The notes beneath the pieces were generated by a model. That model searched no databases. It worked only from the letters and a program-made list of their open reading frames with translations, and was not told where the DNA came from. Of a stretch of DNA of 34,212 bases, positions 5,567 through 14,500 are shown one piece after another (position 1 is the stretch's first letter; each line of letters starts with the position of its first letter). The translations under genes were made by a program, and so were the position numbers. Origin of the DNA: Verrucomicrobiota bacterium (GTDB lineage Bacteria; Verrucomicrobiota; Verrucomicrobiia; Opitutales; Opitutaceae); the NCBI GenBank assembly GCA_023391285.1, contig JAEWBF010000118.1, positions 1 through 34,212 of the forward strand. The letters are read 5' to 3'.

Positions 5567-7027
5567 TCAGCGTGAGCCGGGAGCGGGGAAATTTTTGGAC
5601 GCGTCGTCGAGGACGAGGATCCAGTCGAGGGCTTCGCCGGCGTCGGGTGGCGTGAAACGATGTGTGTCCGCTTTTTCGATACGGCCGGCGGACGACGCGG
5701 CGCCGGTGCGAGGGTTGAACCACCAGATGTTGAGGGTCGATCCGTTGAGCGCGGCGGTGCGGACGTTGAACGAACGGCCGACGGGGGCGTAGATGGCGGC
5801 CCAGGAGCCGGATCGATCGCGGGTGGCGACGAAGCGGTAGCGGCCCGCGCCGGGGATGGAGGTGGCGGCTTTTTCGGGGACGATGAGGGTGTCGTCGGGG
5901 ATGCGCGTGAAGAATGGGCGCGACTCGAGGAGGTGGCGGGCGTGCTGCATGTGTGCGGCGCCGGGCTGGTCGATGGCTTCGCGCCAAGGCATGAGCGGCA
6001 TGTTGACGGCGTCGCGTTCGGGTGATGCGAATTGCCAGACGGAGTGGTGGCCGTAGGTGTGGCCGAAGGCGCCGCTGAAGAGGTCCCAGTAGGCGGCGCG
6101 GCGGACGTCGGCGGAGATCGAGTGGCCGTGTTCGGAGGCGGCGAAGGAAATGGGGTGGTCTTCGTAAACCGGTTCGCCGTCGAGGACGGGCTTCGTGGGG
6201 GTAAGATCGTAATCGGCGCGGATCTTGGCGTAGCGCGGGAAGTTCACCTCGTGGCCGTTTTGGCGCATGTTGAAGTCGAGCCAGTCGGCCTCGTGAAACC
6301 AGGTCGAGGAACCTTGGCCGCCTGGCGGGTGAAACGTGATGAGATGAGCTCCGCCATCGCCGCGCCGGAGGCCGCGCGCCATGGCGTCGACGATGGTGCG
6401 ATGTGTATCCGTTTCGATGGGACGGTCGCCGCCGACGATCCAGATGATGGGTTTGTCTTTGTAGCGGCGACCGAGCCATTCGCCGTAGATGCCGGCGTTT
6501 TCGGGGGTGAAGATGACGGGGCCTTTGCCCCAGCGGGCGAGGTTCCATTTGTCGCCCCAGGTGGGGAGCAGGCCGATGAAGAGGCCGCGTTGTTCGGCTT
6601 CGTCGATGATGGCGTCGACGTGATCCCAATAGTCGTTGTGGGGGCCGGGTTTTTCGTTGGGGCGCGTGGGATCGTCGTCGAGCAGCGGGGTGTGGCCGTA
6701 GGCGTTGGGCGTGTGGAGGCCGTCGAATTCGGCGAGCGCGACGGCTTGGATCACGGTGAAATTTTTGGCGGCGCGGTCATCGAGGTAGTGGCGCGCTTCC
6801 TCGATCGTAAGACGGTGAAAAAGCTCCCAGGCGGTGTCGCCGAGATAGAAGAAAGGGCGGCCGTCTTCGTAGGCGAGGAAGCGTTGTGAGTCGCGATGGA
6901 CTTGGAGGCGGGGGGCGGCGGTGACGGGGGAGAAGAGGGCCGCGAGGAGAACGGCCACGGCGAGGAACGTGAAGGGCGGAGCGATTTTCACGGAGCGAAG
7001 CGTGGACAGGTGGGGAGAAAAGGCCAT
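5567..7027 (-). CDS. Secreted DUF4038 / GH140-like glycoside hydrolase
   Basis: A 486-aa protein from the ATG at 7027. The frame stays open to 7156, but that extension encodes only repeat-derived Arg/Lys-rich sequence; a GTG at 6991 is another candidate. The signal peptide ends near residue 38 (V-T-A-A-P). The TIM-barrel DUF4038 domain spans about 40-380, with F-Y-L-G-D-T-A-W-E-L-F at its start. Probable catalytic acids are Asp201 (W-I-V-G-G-D-R-P) and Glu285 (L-D-G-E-P-V-Y-E), which sit where the GH140 apiosidase family places its Asp/Glu pair. The C-terminal about 90 residues look like the beta-sandwich (putative collagen-binding-type) domain that often follows DUF4038. It probably acts on plant polysaccharide side chains such as apiose-containing pectin, but specificity is not proven. 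Confidence 0.88.
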   Translation of the reverse strand: MAFSPHLSTLRSVKIAPPFTFLAVAVLLAALFSPVTAAPRLQVHRDSQRFLAYEDGRPFFYLGDTAWELFHRLTIEEARHYLDDRAAKNFTVIQAVALAEFDGLHTPNAYGHTPLLDDDPTRPNEKPGPHNDYWDHVDAIIDEAEQRGLFIGLLPTWGDKWNLARWGKGPVIFTPENAGIYGEWLGRRYKDKPIIWIVGGDRPIETDTHRTIVDAMARGLRRGDGGAHLITFHPPGGQGSSTWFHEADWLDFNMRQNGHEVNFPRYAKIRADYDLTPTKPVLDGEPVYEDHPISFAASEHGHSISADVRRAAYWDLFSGAFGHTYGHHSVWQFASPERDAVNMPLMPWREAIDQPGAAHMQHARHLLESRPFFTRIPDDTLIVPEKAATSIPGAGRYRFVATRDRSGSWAAIYAPVGRSFNVRTAALNGSTLNIWWFNPRTGAASSAGRIEKADTHRFTPPDAGEALDWILVLDDASKNFPAPGSR

Positions 7028-7075
7028 CGCGAGGATGGCGAATGGTGAACGCGGGAGAGTTGTGGGGGGGGCGGG

Positions 7076-7169
7076 GACGAAACGCTTACGCGTTCCGCTA
7101 CGAAGGAGGACGAAACGCTTACGCGTTGTGCGACGACGGGGGGACGAAACGCTCACGCGTTCCGCTACG
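7076..7169. repeat. Three tandem copies of a GACGAAACGCTYACGCGTT repeat
   Basis: Copies lie at 7076-7102, 7109-7135 and 7143-7169, spaced 33-34 bp. Each begins GACGAAACGCT and contains the self-complementary core ACGCGT; two end CCGCTACG and the middle one diverges to GTGCGACG. A single copy is at 32355-32381, and a fragment (CTTACGCGTTCGTCGC) occurs near 7311-7326. The array lies between the divergent glycosidase and oxidoreductase genes. Confidence 0.85.
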
Positions 7170-7349
7170 AGGGGGGGAGTGGGGCGCGTTGATGATCTCG
7201 ATGAATTGGCGTGCAGGACTGTGCTGGAGTAATACGGTGCAGCAGTTCCGATTCAAAGATCGGGACGGTTGAAGATTTCGAAAACTACCCCGAAGTTGCG
7301 TCGTCGTGTTCTTACGCGTTCGTCGCTTTAAAATCCCCCCCCCGTTTTT

Positions 7350-8774
7350 ATGTCTACGCCCACCGTTCTGAATCGTCGCGATTTCATCAAGTTCTCGGCG
7401 CTCGTGGCCGCGATGCTGAATTTTCCGGGCTGCACGACGCTGCAGCAGAACCCGCGGAAGCCGCGTCCCATCGCGTCCGGCGCGAAGATCCGGATCGCGC
7501 AGATCGGGTGCGGCGGAAAAGGTTGGAGCGACGTGCTGGCGGTGAAGGACGAGGAGGTGGTGGCGTTGTGCGATGTCGATTGGGAGAGCCCGGTGAATCC
7601 GCCGCGCTGGGCGGGCGACAATCCGGAAGCGAAGCTGTCGAAGCGTGTGCGGCTGCAGAAGGAGTTTCCGAATGCGAAGATCTACACCGATTTTCGCAAG
7701 ATGCTGCTCGAGATGGACGATCAGATCGACGCGGTGGCGATCTCGACGCCGGACCACATGCATTTCCTGCCGGCTTACATGGCGATCATGCTGGGCAAGC
7801 ATGTTTATGTGCAGAAGCCGCTGACGCAGACGGTGGGAGAGGCGCGGGAGCTGTTGCGGCTGGCGCGATTGAATGGCGTGGTCACGCAGATGGGCAACCA
7901 AGGGCATGCCGGTGAAGGCGTGCGGTTGGTGACGGAGTGGCACGATGCCGGCGTGATTGGCGAAGTGCGCGAGGTGAACATCTGGACGAATCGTCCGGTG
8001 TGGCCGCAAGGGATGACGGAATGGCCGGCGTCGGAGCCGGCGCCGGAAGGTTTGAATTGGGACGGGTTTCTCGGGCGGGCGCCGGAACGTGGCTACAGCC
8101 CGGCGATTCATCCGTTCAACTGGCGTGGGTATCAGGATTACGGATGCGGCGCCTTGGGCGACATGGCGTGTCATTTGATGGACGCGGCGTTCACGGTGCT
8201 GCGGCTCGGCGCGCCGTCGTCGGTGGAGCTGAAGCAGATCAATGGGCAGAGCGCGATCGCGTTTCCGAAGTCGGCGGTCGTGGAGTATCAGTTCCCCGCG
8301 CGCGGCAATCTGCCGCCGGTGAAGTTGATGTGGTATGAAGGGGGTTTGAAGCCGGAGAAACCGGCGGAGATGGAAGAGAACCGTCAGCTCGCACAAGGCG
8401 GGCAGTTGATTGTCGGCAGCAAGGCGACGGTTTACGACGGCAACGACTACTGCAACAGCCCGCGGGTGATCCCGGAGGCGAAGCATCGCGAACTCGCGCC
8501 GACGTTTCCGCCGCGGACGCTTCCGCGGGTGCCGGGCAATAATCCGCACACGGAGTGGACGGCGGCGATCCGGGCGGGCGATCCACGCGGGGCGGGTTCG
8601 AACTTCGAGTATTCGGGGCCGTTTACGGAGGCGGTGAATCTCGGCACGCTCGCGATTCTGGTGGGCGGGAAACTCGAATGGGATGCGGAGAACATGACCA
8701 CGGGTCGGCCCGAAGCGGACAAGCTGCTGTATCCGACGTATCGCCGCGGGTGGGAACCGGCGGACATGATGTAA
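7350..8774 (+). CDS. Tat-exported Gfo/Idh/MocA-family oxidoreductase
   Basis: A 474-aa protein. Residues 8-14 (N-R-R-D-F-I-K) and the following hydrophobic run form a twin-arginine signal; C28 in P-G-C-T-T might be a lipobox cysteine, though F-P-G-C is a weak match. The Rossmann NAD(P)-binding motif is G-C-G-G-K-G at 53-58, followed by C-D-V-D at the second strand. The family E-K-P motif appears as Q-K-P (V-Y-V-Q-K-P-L-T), common in exported members. L-G-D-M-A-C-H-L-M-D supplies the expected substrate-side His. Such enzymes oxidise or epimerise sugars. The neighbouring divergent glycosidase suggests carbohydrate processing, but the substrate is unknown. No ribosome-binding site is visible; a run of nine Cs (7335-7343) precedes the ATG. 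Confidence 0.9.
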   Translation: MSTPTVLNRRDFIKFSALVAAMLNFPGCTTLQQNPRKPRPIASGAKIRIAQIGCGGKGWSDVLAVKDEEVVALCDVDWESPVNPPRWAGDNPEAKLSKRVRLQKEFPNAKIYTDFRKMLLEMDDQIDAVAISTPDHMHFLPAYMAIMLGKHVYVQKPLTQTVGEARELLRLARLNGVVTQMGNQGHAGEGVRLVTEWHDAGVIGEVREVNIWTNRPVWPQGMTEWPASEPAPEGLNWDGFLGRAPERGYSPAIHPFNWRGYQDYGCGALGDMACHLMDAAFTVLRLGAPSSVELKQINGQSAIAFPKSAVVEYQFPARGNLPPVKLMWYEGGLKPEKPAEMEENRQLAQGGQLIVGSKATVYDGNDYCNSPRVIPEAKHRELAPTFPPRTLPRVPGNNPHTEWTAAIRAGDPRGAGSNFEYSGPFTEAVNLGTLAILVGGKLEWDAENMTTGRPEADKLLYPTYRRGWEPADMM

Positions 8775-8802
8775 GGATTTCCGCAAAGCGGATCGCGCAA
8801 AG

Positions 8803-8828
8803 AGAGCCCGGGATCGCCCGGGCTCTTT
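8803..8828 (+). terminator. Rho-independent-type terminator after the oxidoreductase
   Basis: AGAGCCCGGG (8803-8812), loop ATCG, CCCGGGCTCT (8817-8826) form a perfect 10-bp stem, followed by TTGTTG. The U-tract is short, but the position 28 bp after the stop codon fits. Confidence 0.75.
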
Positions 8829-8881
8829 GTTGATGGCCGGGGGGAGAGGGGCCGCGAGAGGCGCAAAGAAAGAGGGTTCGA

Positions 8882-9736
8882 TTGGAGCTGACGTTTGGAC
8901 TTCTGGCGATGGCGGTGGTGGCGCTTTGGGCGGGCGGAGAGCGTCGGCGGTGGGGCGCGGCGTCGTGGGTTTGGCTGGGCGTGGGGGCGTTGGTTACGGC
9001 AGTGCTATCGGGTGTGGTGCTGCCGGTGGGTTTGGTTGGAGTTGGAGCGTGGGCGGCGGTGGTGGCGCTCTGGGTGAAGAGCACGCGGCTGCGCTGGCTG
9101 GCGGCGATCGGAGTTTTGGCGGGGGCGGCGGCGTTGATGTTGCACGTGGTGCCGGGATTCGTGAATCCGCGCGTGATCGAACGGGTGCGATTCACGGAGG
9201 ATGCGCTGCCGTTTTCGCTTTATCTCAATTTCGACAAGACGCTCGTGGGGCTGTTGCTGTTTGGGTGGGCGTTGCCGCGGATCGGAACGTTGAAGGAATG
9301 GCGGGAGATGTTGCGGGCGGCGTTGCCGCGTGCGGTGGTGACGATCGGGCTCGTGGGGCTCGCGTCGTGGGCGACTGGATACGTGCGGTGGGCACCGAAG
9401 CTGCCGGAGGAGGCGCTGTTGTGGTGCGCGGTGAATCTGCTGTCGACCTGTGTGGCGGAGGAGGCGGTGTTTCGCGGGTTCGTGCAGGGCGGCTTGCGGC
9501 GAGCGTGGGGGCGCGTTCGCGGCGGGCGGTGGTGGGCGTTGGGCGTGGCGGCGGTGCTGTTTGGCTTAGCGCATGCGGGCGGTGGTGCAGCGTATGTGGT
9601 GCTCGCGACGATGGCGGGCGCGGGGTATGGGTGGGTTTACGAGAGGACGCAGCGCGTGGAGGCGAGCGTGCTCACGCACTTCGCGTTGAATGCGGTGCAC
9701 TTCTTTTTGTTCACGTATCCGGCGGTGGAGCGGTGA
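8882..9736 (+). CDS. CPBP-family intramembrane glutamic protease (Abi/Rce1-like)
   Basis: A 284-aa polytopic membrane protein with about seven or eight hydrophobic helices. The three CPBP motifs are present: E193-E194-A-V-F-R198-G, F-G-L-A-H231, and T-H266-F-A-L-N270. E193 is the expected catalytic glutamate, and both His side chains complete the site as in Rce1. The start is a TTG at 8882 with GAGGG about 6 bases upstream; no in-frame ATG gives the full first helix. In other bacteria this family covers bacteriocin self-immunity and uncharacterised processing proteases. There is no bacteriocin or prenylation context here, so the function is open. Confidence 0.88.
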   Translation: MELTFGLLAMAVVALWAGGERRRWGAASWVWLGVGALVTAVLSGVVLPVGLVGVGAWAAVVALWVKSTRLRWLAAIGVLAGAAALMLHVVPGFVNPRVIERVRFTEDALPFSLYLNFDKTLVGLLLFGWALPRIGTLKEWREMLRAALPRAVVTIGLVGLASWATGYVRWAPKLPEEALLWCAVNLLSTCVAEEAVFRGFVQGGLRRAWGRVRGGRWWALGVAAVLFGLAHAGGGAAYVVLATMAGAGYGWVYERTQRVEASVLTHFALNAVHFFLFTYPAVER

Positions 9737-9750
9737 TCTGGGAATCACCG
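9731..9750. terminator. Possible bidirectional hairpin between convergent genes
   Basis: CGGTGAT (9731-9737), a six-base loop and ATCACCG (9744-9750) pair perfectly. The hairpin begins inside the last codons of the protease gene and faces the convergent COG0523 gene. No T tract follows, so a terminator role is uncertain. Confidence 0.35.
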
Positions 9751-9769
9751 GCTTTGGGAGAGGGCGCAC

Positions 9770-9799
9770 GACGGCTCCGCGGGGACGCCTCGCCCTACC
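9770..9799. repeat. Single GGCTCCGCGGGGACGCCTC repeat with CGCCCTAC tail
   Basis: The core is GGCTCCGCGGGGACGCCTCG followed by CCCTACC. It has the CGCCCTAC tail of the GGCGGGG family but a different stem, so I treat it as a related interspersed repeat. It is the only copy in this window and lies between convergent genes. Confidence 0.5.
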
Positions 9800-9806
9800 G
9801 GCTGGC

Positions 9807-11228
9807 TCAGGCGAGGCAGGCTTTGGCGGCTTCGGTGAGGGCGGCGCGGTCGAGGTTTTTGCCGATGAAGACGAGGGTGTTTTGGCGCGGGTCGGCGCCC
9901 CATTCGCGGTCGAATTTAGCGTCGAAGAGCATGTGGACGCCTTGGAAGACGAGACGCTTGTTGGAGCCTTTGACGGCGAGGACGCCTTTCGAGCGATAGA
10001 TGTCGCCGCCCTTGGTGCGCAGGAGTTCGCTGATCCAGCTGTTGAGCTTTTGGCCGTCGAGGTCGCCGGTGAAGCTGATGCCGACGGAGCTGACGGATTC
10101 GTTGTGGGAATGCTCGTGGCGGAAGGTGCGGTCCCAGCCGTAGCGAACGATCTTTTTGTCGGCGTCGTAGAGATGTGTTGGGACGTCGTGGCCGGTGAAG
10201 AGGAGGTAGCGGCCGGGCGTGGCGATCGTCAGGCGGAAGGCGCCGTATTCGTTTTTCAACTTCAGGCGGTGGAGCGTGGCGCCGGGGGTGATTTCTTCGC
10301 CGGGTTGAACGAGTTTTTCCCAGTCGGAAAAAGTGAGGACGGCGGCGTTGATGGCGGCGTCGAGATCGGAGCCGTCGGTGGATTTGATCGGGAGGACGAC
10401 GACATCGAGTTCGTTGTGGTTGTGGCCGCAATCGGGGCCGCAGTCATGATCGTGTTCGTGGTCGTGATGTTCGTGGCCTTCGTGGGAATGCGCGTGGTCG
10501 TGTTCGTCGTCGGGCGCGTGGCCGATGGTGAGTTCGTAGTGGCCGGCGGGGAGTTCGTAGGCGCCGGCCCATTCGAACGGGTATTCGGTTTCGAGGAATT
10601 GCGGGTCGAGATCGGTGGCGCGGGAGAGATTGAAGCCGCCGACGTTGAGGACGCGGTCGAGGGGGAGGTCGCAGTTTTTCGTGCGATGGATTTTGGCGAC
10701 GGCGTTGATGCGGTGGATGCGCTGCTCGAGGGCGTCGAGCTCGGCGGGCGTGACGAGGTCGGTTTTGTTGAGGAGGATGACGTCGGCGAAGGCGACCTGC
10801 TTTTGGGCTTCGTCTTCGGCGTCGAGGTGTTGAAGGACGTGTTTGGCGTCCACGACGGTGACGATGGCATCGAGGCGGAAGTTGGCGCGCATCTCGTCGT
10901 CGGTGAAGAACGTTTGGGCGACGGGAGCGGGGTTGGCCATGCCGGTAGTTTCGATGAGGATACCGTCGAGCTTGTCCTTGCGCTTCATGAGGCGGCCGAG
11001 GATGCGGATGAGGTCGCCGCGAACGGTGCAGCAGAGGCAGCCGTTGTTCATCTCGAAGAGCTCTTCCTCGCTGGAGATGACGAGCTGGTTGTCGACGCCG
11101 ACCTCGCCGAATTCGTTTTCGATCACCGCAAGCTTCTTGCCGTGTTGTTCGGTGAGGATGCGGTTGAGAAGCGTGGTCTTTCCGGCGCCGAGGAAGCCGG
11201 TGAGGACGGTGACGGGAATGGCTGACAT
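9807..11228 (-). CDS. COG0523 (CobW/ZNG1-type) GTPase metallochaperone with His-rich insert
   Basis: A 473-aa G3E-family GTPase. Walker A is G11-F-L-G-A-G-K-T18, the family metal motif is G-C64-L-C66-C67, and the guanine motif is N154-K-T-D157. A His-rich segment at about 237-271 (H-D-H-A-H-S-H-E-G-H and so on, plus two Cys) should bind several metal ions. Between it and the CobW_C domain (about 375-473) lies an extra domain of roughly 100 residues, making the protein longer than the usual 320-400 aa. Such proteins deliver Zn, Co or other divalent metals to client enzymes in the cytoplasm. Zn is the usual metal for the GCLCC/His-rich type, but I see no clear Zur box upstream, so the metal is not settled. 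Confidence 0.92.
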   Translation of the reverse strand: MSAIPVTVLTGFLGAGKTTLLNRILTEQHGKKLAVIENEFGEVGVDNQLVISSEEELFEMNNGCLCCTVRGDLIRILGRLMKRKDKLDGILIETTGMANPAPVAQTFFTDDEMRANFRLDAIVTVVDAKHVLQHLDAEDEAQKQVAFADVILLNKTDLVTPAELDALEQRIHRINAVAKIHRTKNCDLPLDRVLNVGGFNLSRATDLDPQFLETEYPFEWAGAYELPAGHYELTIGHAPDDEHDHAHSHEGHEHHDHEHDHDCGPDCGHNHNELDVVVLPIKSTDGSDLDAAINAAVLTFSDWEKLVQPGEEITPGATLHRLKLKNEYGAFRLTIATPGRYLLFTGHDVPTHLYDADKKIVRYGWDRTFRHEHSHNESVSSVGISFTGDLDGQKLNSWISELLRTKGGDIYRSKGVLAVKGSNKRLVFQGVHMLFDAKFDREWGADPRQNTLVFIGKNLDRAALTEAAKACLA

Positions 11229-11543
11229 GGTTTTCGAAAATCGAAGAGAGGGAAAAGGCGCAAGCGTGGTGGTGGCTTAGGGAAAGGCAAATGGGGCACG
11301 CCTCCTGCTGAATGAGGTTTACGAACCGGTGGTGGAGTTGGCACGGATGCTTCCGCTTTCGCGGAAAGTCGGCGTTTGGTGTGCAACGCCCGGACGTATT
11401 GTTACATGCAGGCGAAATGGAGTGAACGAAGCTATTCCCTCGGGACCGAAGCCTTGACGCGGTTGGGTTGGAGAGGCAGGTCAGGAATTGCCTGACGAGT
11501 CACGGGGTCGTGGCGAACGGGGGCGACTAACACTGATACACAA
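11229..11543. other. 315-bp divergent intergenic region
   Basis: This lies between the divergent COG0523 and TonB-receptor genes and should hold both promoters. Visible elements are a hairpin TTCCGC-TTTC-GCGGAA (11351-11366), an AT-richer patch TATTGTTACATGC (11397-11409) and an inverted repeat GTCAGG-AATTG-CCTGAC (11480-11496) about 50 bp before the receptor start. No open frame here looks coding. I found no cobalamin-riboswitch core. Confidence 0.5.
11480..11496. promoter_or_regulatory. Candidate operator upstream of the TonB-dependent receptor
   Basis: GTCAGG and CCTGAC form a 6-bp inverted repeat around AATTG, 47 bp before the receptor ATG. A short dyad of this size suits a dimeric regulator, but it could occur by chance. 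Confidence 0.3.
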
Positions 11544-14500
11544 ATGACGACCAAATACATTCTGCGGATCTTTGCGGGGGCCCTATGTGCCTTGCTCGCT
11601 TGGACTTCGACCGCGACGGCCCAAATCGTCGCGTCGGGACTGACGGGCACCGTCACCGACGCGTCGGGGAATCCGCTCGGAGGAGCCACGGTGACTTTGT
11701 TGCACGTGCCCACGAACACGACGGTGACGAGCACGGCCGGCACAAACGGCCGGTTCTCCTTCCGTGGATTGCGGCCGGGCGGCCCGTATACCCTTTCCGC
11801 TGCGCGCGACGGCTACACTTTCGAGACGATCGAAGGTGTGCAGACCGCGCTCGGTGAGGACATCGAAGTGCGTCTGGCTGCTCAGCCGGACGTCGAAGTG
11901 CTGGAGCGCATGGTGGTGCAGGCGGAAATGGATGCCCTCGATCCGAATTCGACGGGCGCCAACAGTGTGTTGAACGCGCAGCGGATTGCTTTTCAGCCGA
12001 CGACGAACCGTTCGTTCTCGGACATGATCAAGACCAACCCCTTCGTGACGATCCGTTCGGGCGAGTCGCTGGTGGCGCTCGGTCAGAACAATCGCTTCAA
12101 CAGCATCTCGGTCGACGGTGCGCGCATCAATGACCAGTTCGGTCTGAACGCATCCGGTCTTCAATCTTTCAACAATCCTTTCCCGCTGGACGCGCTCGAG
12201 CAGTTCAGCGTTTCGCTCGCTCCCTACGATGTGCGTCGCAGCGGTTTCACCGGTGCTTCGGTGAATGCGGTCACGAAGAGCGGCACGAACACCTTCAGTG
12301 GTTCGGCTTATTACTACTACACCGACCAGGATCTCGCCGGTAAGGACATCATCGGTTCGGGGGCGGGCACGCGTCCGATCAGCGAAGAGAAGACGTTTGG
12401 TTTCACGCTGGGCGGCCCGATTCTGCGCGATCGTTTGTTCTTCTTCGCGGCTTACGAGAAGTTCGAGCGTTCGGCGGCGGCGACGAATCCGGGCTTCACG
12501 CCGGACGCGGCGGCGATGACGCAGATCAATACGCGCCTCGATCAGATCAAGAGCGCGGTGAGCAAGGTCGCCGATACCGATTTCGGCACGCACGGCGGAC
12601 CGGCGGCGAATGTGACGGATGACGAGAAGCGTCTCCTCAAGCTCGATTGGAATATCTCGAGCGACCACCGCATGACGGTGCGTTATAGCGATACGGTCGG
12701 CACGCAGCCCAGCTTCGGTGCGTATAATTCGACGAGCTTCTCGGGTGGCGCGCCGCTTTCGGGTGCTCCGAGCATCGGACGTGCAACGGCGTTGTCGTCG
12801 AACTTCTTTGATGTCGAGCGCACCGAAGAAGTCTGGGCGGGCCAACTGTTCAGCAATTGGACGCCGGACTTCCGCACGGAGATCGCGTATTCGAACACCA
12901 GCTTCGTGCAGAACTCCAATCCGCGTTCGATCTTCCCGGAGGTTCGCATCTACAACCTTTCCGGCATCGACAACACCGGCCGGGCGATCACGAACGGCGT
13001 GCTGGCCTTCGGCACGGAGAATGCGCGGCAAGGCAATGACCTCGACGTGCAGACGGAGATCTACAGCGGCATCGCGGAATACACCTGGCGCAACTGGACG
13101 TTCAGCGGCGGCGTGGACATCGAGAAGAGCGATTACTACAACCTCTTCCGCCAGTCCTCCTACGGTATCTTCGGCTATCGTAATCTTGCCGACTTCCTGG
13201 CCGACGCGCCCTTCGCGTCGTTCCGCTCGGTGGTGCAGGAAGGCGTGCCGATGGCGGATATCAGCGAGTTCAAGCAAACGGGTATTTTCGGTCAGGCGCG
13301 ACTTGATGTGAGTTCGCGCCTTTCGCTCACGGCCGGCTTGCGCGTCGACGTCATCGACAGCGGCATCGCTCCGGCGGAGAACCCGACGTTCCGCCAGGCC
13401 TTTGGCGTGACGAACTCCGGCACGCCGGACGGCACGACCAACGTGGCTCCGCGCGTAAGCTTCAACTACGCGGTGGACGAAGAGCGCAACACGCAGATCC
13501 GCGGTGGTGTGGGCGTGTTTCTCGGTCGTGCCCCGTGGGTGTTCTTCTCGAACTCCTTCGGTGCGACGGGTGTGGGCCGTTTCACGCAGGCGCGCACGAC
13601 GACCTCCAATCCGGCGGTTCCGTCGTTGGTGAACTACTTGAGCAACGAGTTCGATCCGGCGAATCCGATCGGCACGGTTGAAACGGCGGGCAGCACCTCG
13701 ACGATCAATCTCGTCAAGCCGGGCATCAAGCTGCCGACGATCATGCGCACCAACTTCGCGGTCGACCGCCGTCTGCCGGCGCTTGATGCGACGCTCACGG
13801 CTGAGTTCGTTTACACGGAGAGCTACTCGTCGCTGTTCATCGACAACATGAACCTGAAGCCGACGACGAAGGGCGCGGATGGCCGCCAGCGTTTCGCGGG
13901 CGCCGCTTCGGGCAACAACGCGATCGTGCCGGCTTTCGGCAACGTGCTGCGGATGCGCAATGTCGACGAAGGCACGTCGGAGTATTTCTCGTTGAGCATC
14001 GATCGTCCGTTCAAGAACGGCTGGGCCTACAATGCCGCTTACACGCACGGTCGTGCGTTCGAAGCGCAGGCGCTCGGCAGTTCGACGGCGAGCTCGCAAT
14101 GGCAGTTTAATGCGGTGTTCAACCAGAACCAGGTTGAGGTCGCTCGCTCCGACTTCGAAATCCGCCACCGCTTGCAGGCGACGGTCGCGAAGGAGTTCAA
14201 ATACTGGCGCAATCTGGCGACAACGGTTTCGCTCTACTACGAAGGCCGCACGGGCAGCCCGTATAGCTGGGTTTATACCTCCGACATCAACTCGGACGGG
14301 TTCCAACGGAACGACCTCGTGGCGGTGCCGGTGGGCATCAACGATCCGCGGTTCGACTTCTCCGCTCTCTCGCAGGCGCAGCTCGATACCTACTTCGGCG
14401 CGCTCGAGGCGACGGGCTTGTCGAACTACGCGGGCGGCTATGCTCCGCGGAATTCGTTCTTCCAGCCCTGGCAGAACCGCCTCGACCTCCGCCTCGCGCA

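Noticed and set aside
7076..7169. CRISPR-like array
   Set aside because: Spacers are only 6-7 bp, one copy is degenerate, another copy sits alone 25 kb away, and no cas genes are present.
7119..8786. 555-codon minus-strand frame opposite the oxidoreductase
   Set aside because: Arg/His-rich shadow frame with no motif; the plus-strand frame has a complete Rossmann fold and Tat signal.
9690..11225. 511-codon plus-strand frame opposite the COG0523 gene
   Set aside because: Val/Asp/Gly/Glu-rich shadow; its Asp/Glu/Val richness mirrors the His- and GTPase-coding strand.
11229..11400. Possible cobalamin riboswitch upstream of the COG0523 gene (minus strand CAGGAGGCGTGCC resembles a B12 box)
   Set aside because: The other conserved core elements of the riboswitch are absent from the leader.
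11583..14306. Very long open frame (907 codons) antisense to the TonB-dependent receptor
   Set aside because: Its product is Arg/His/Ala-rich with no domain; long antisense frames are common in GC-rich genes, and the receptor frame has clear family structure.
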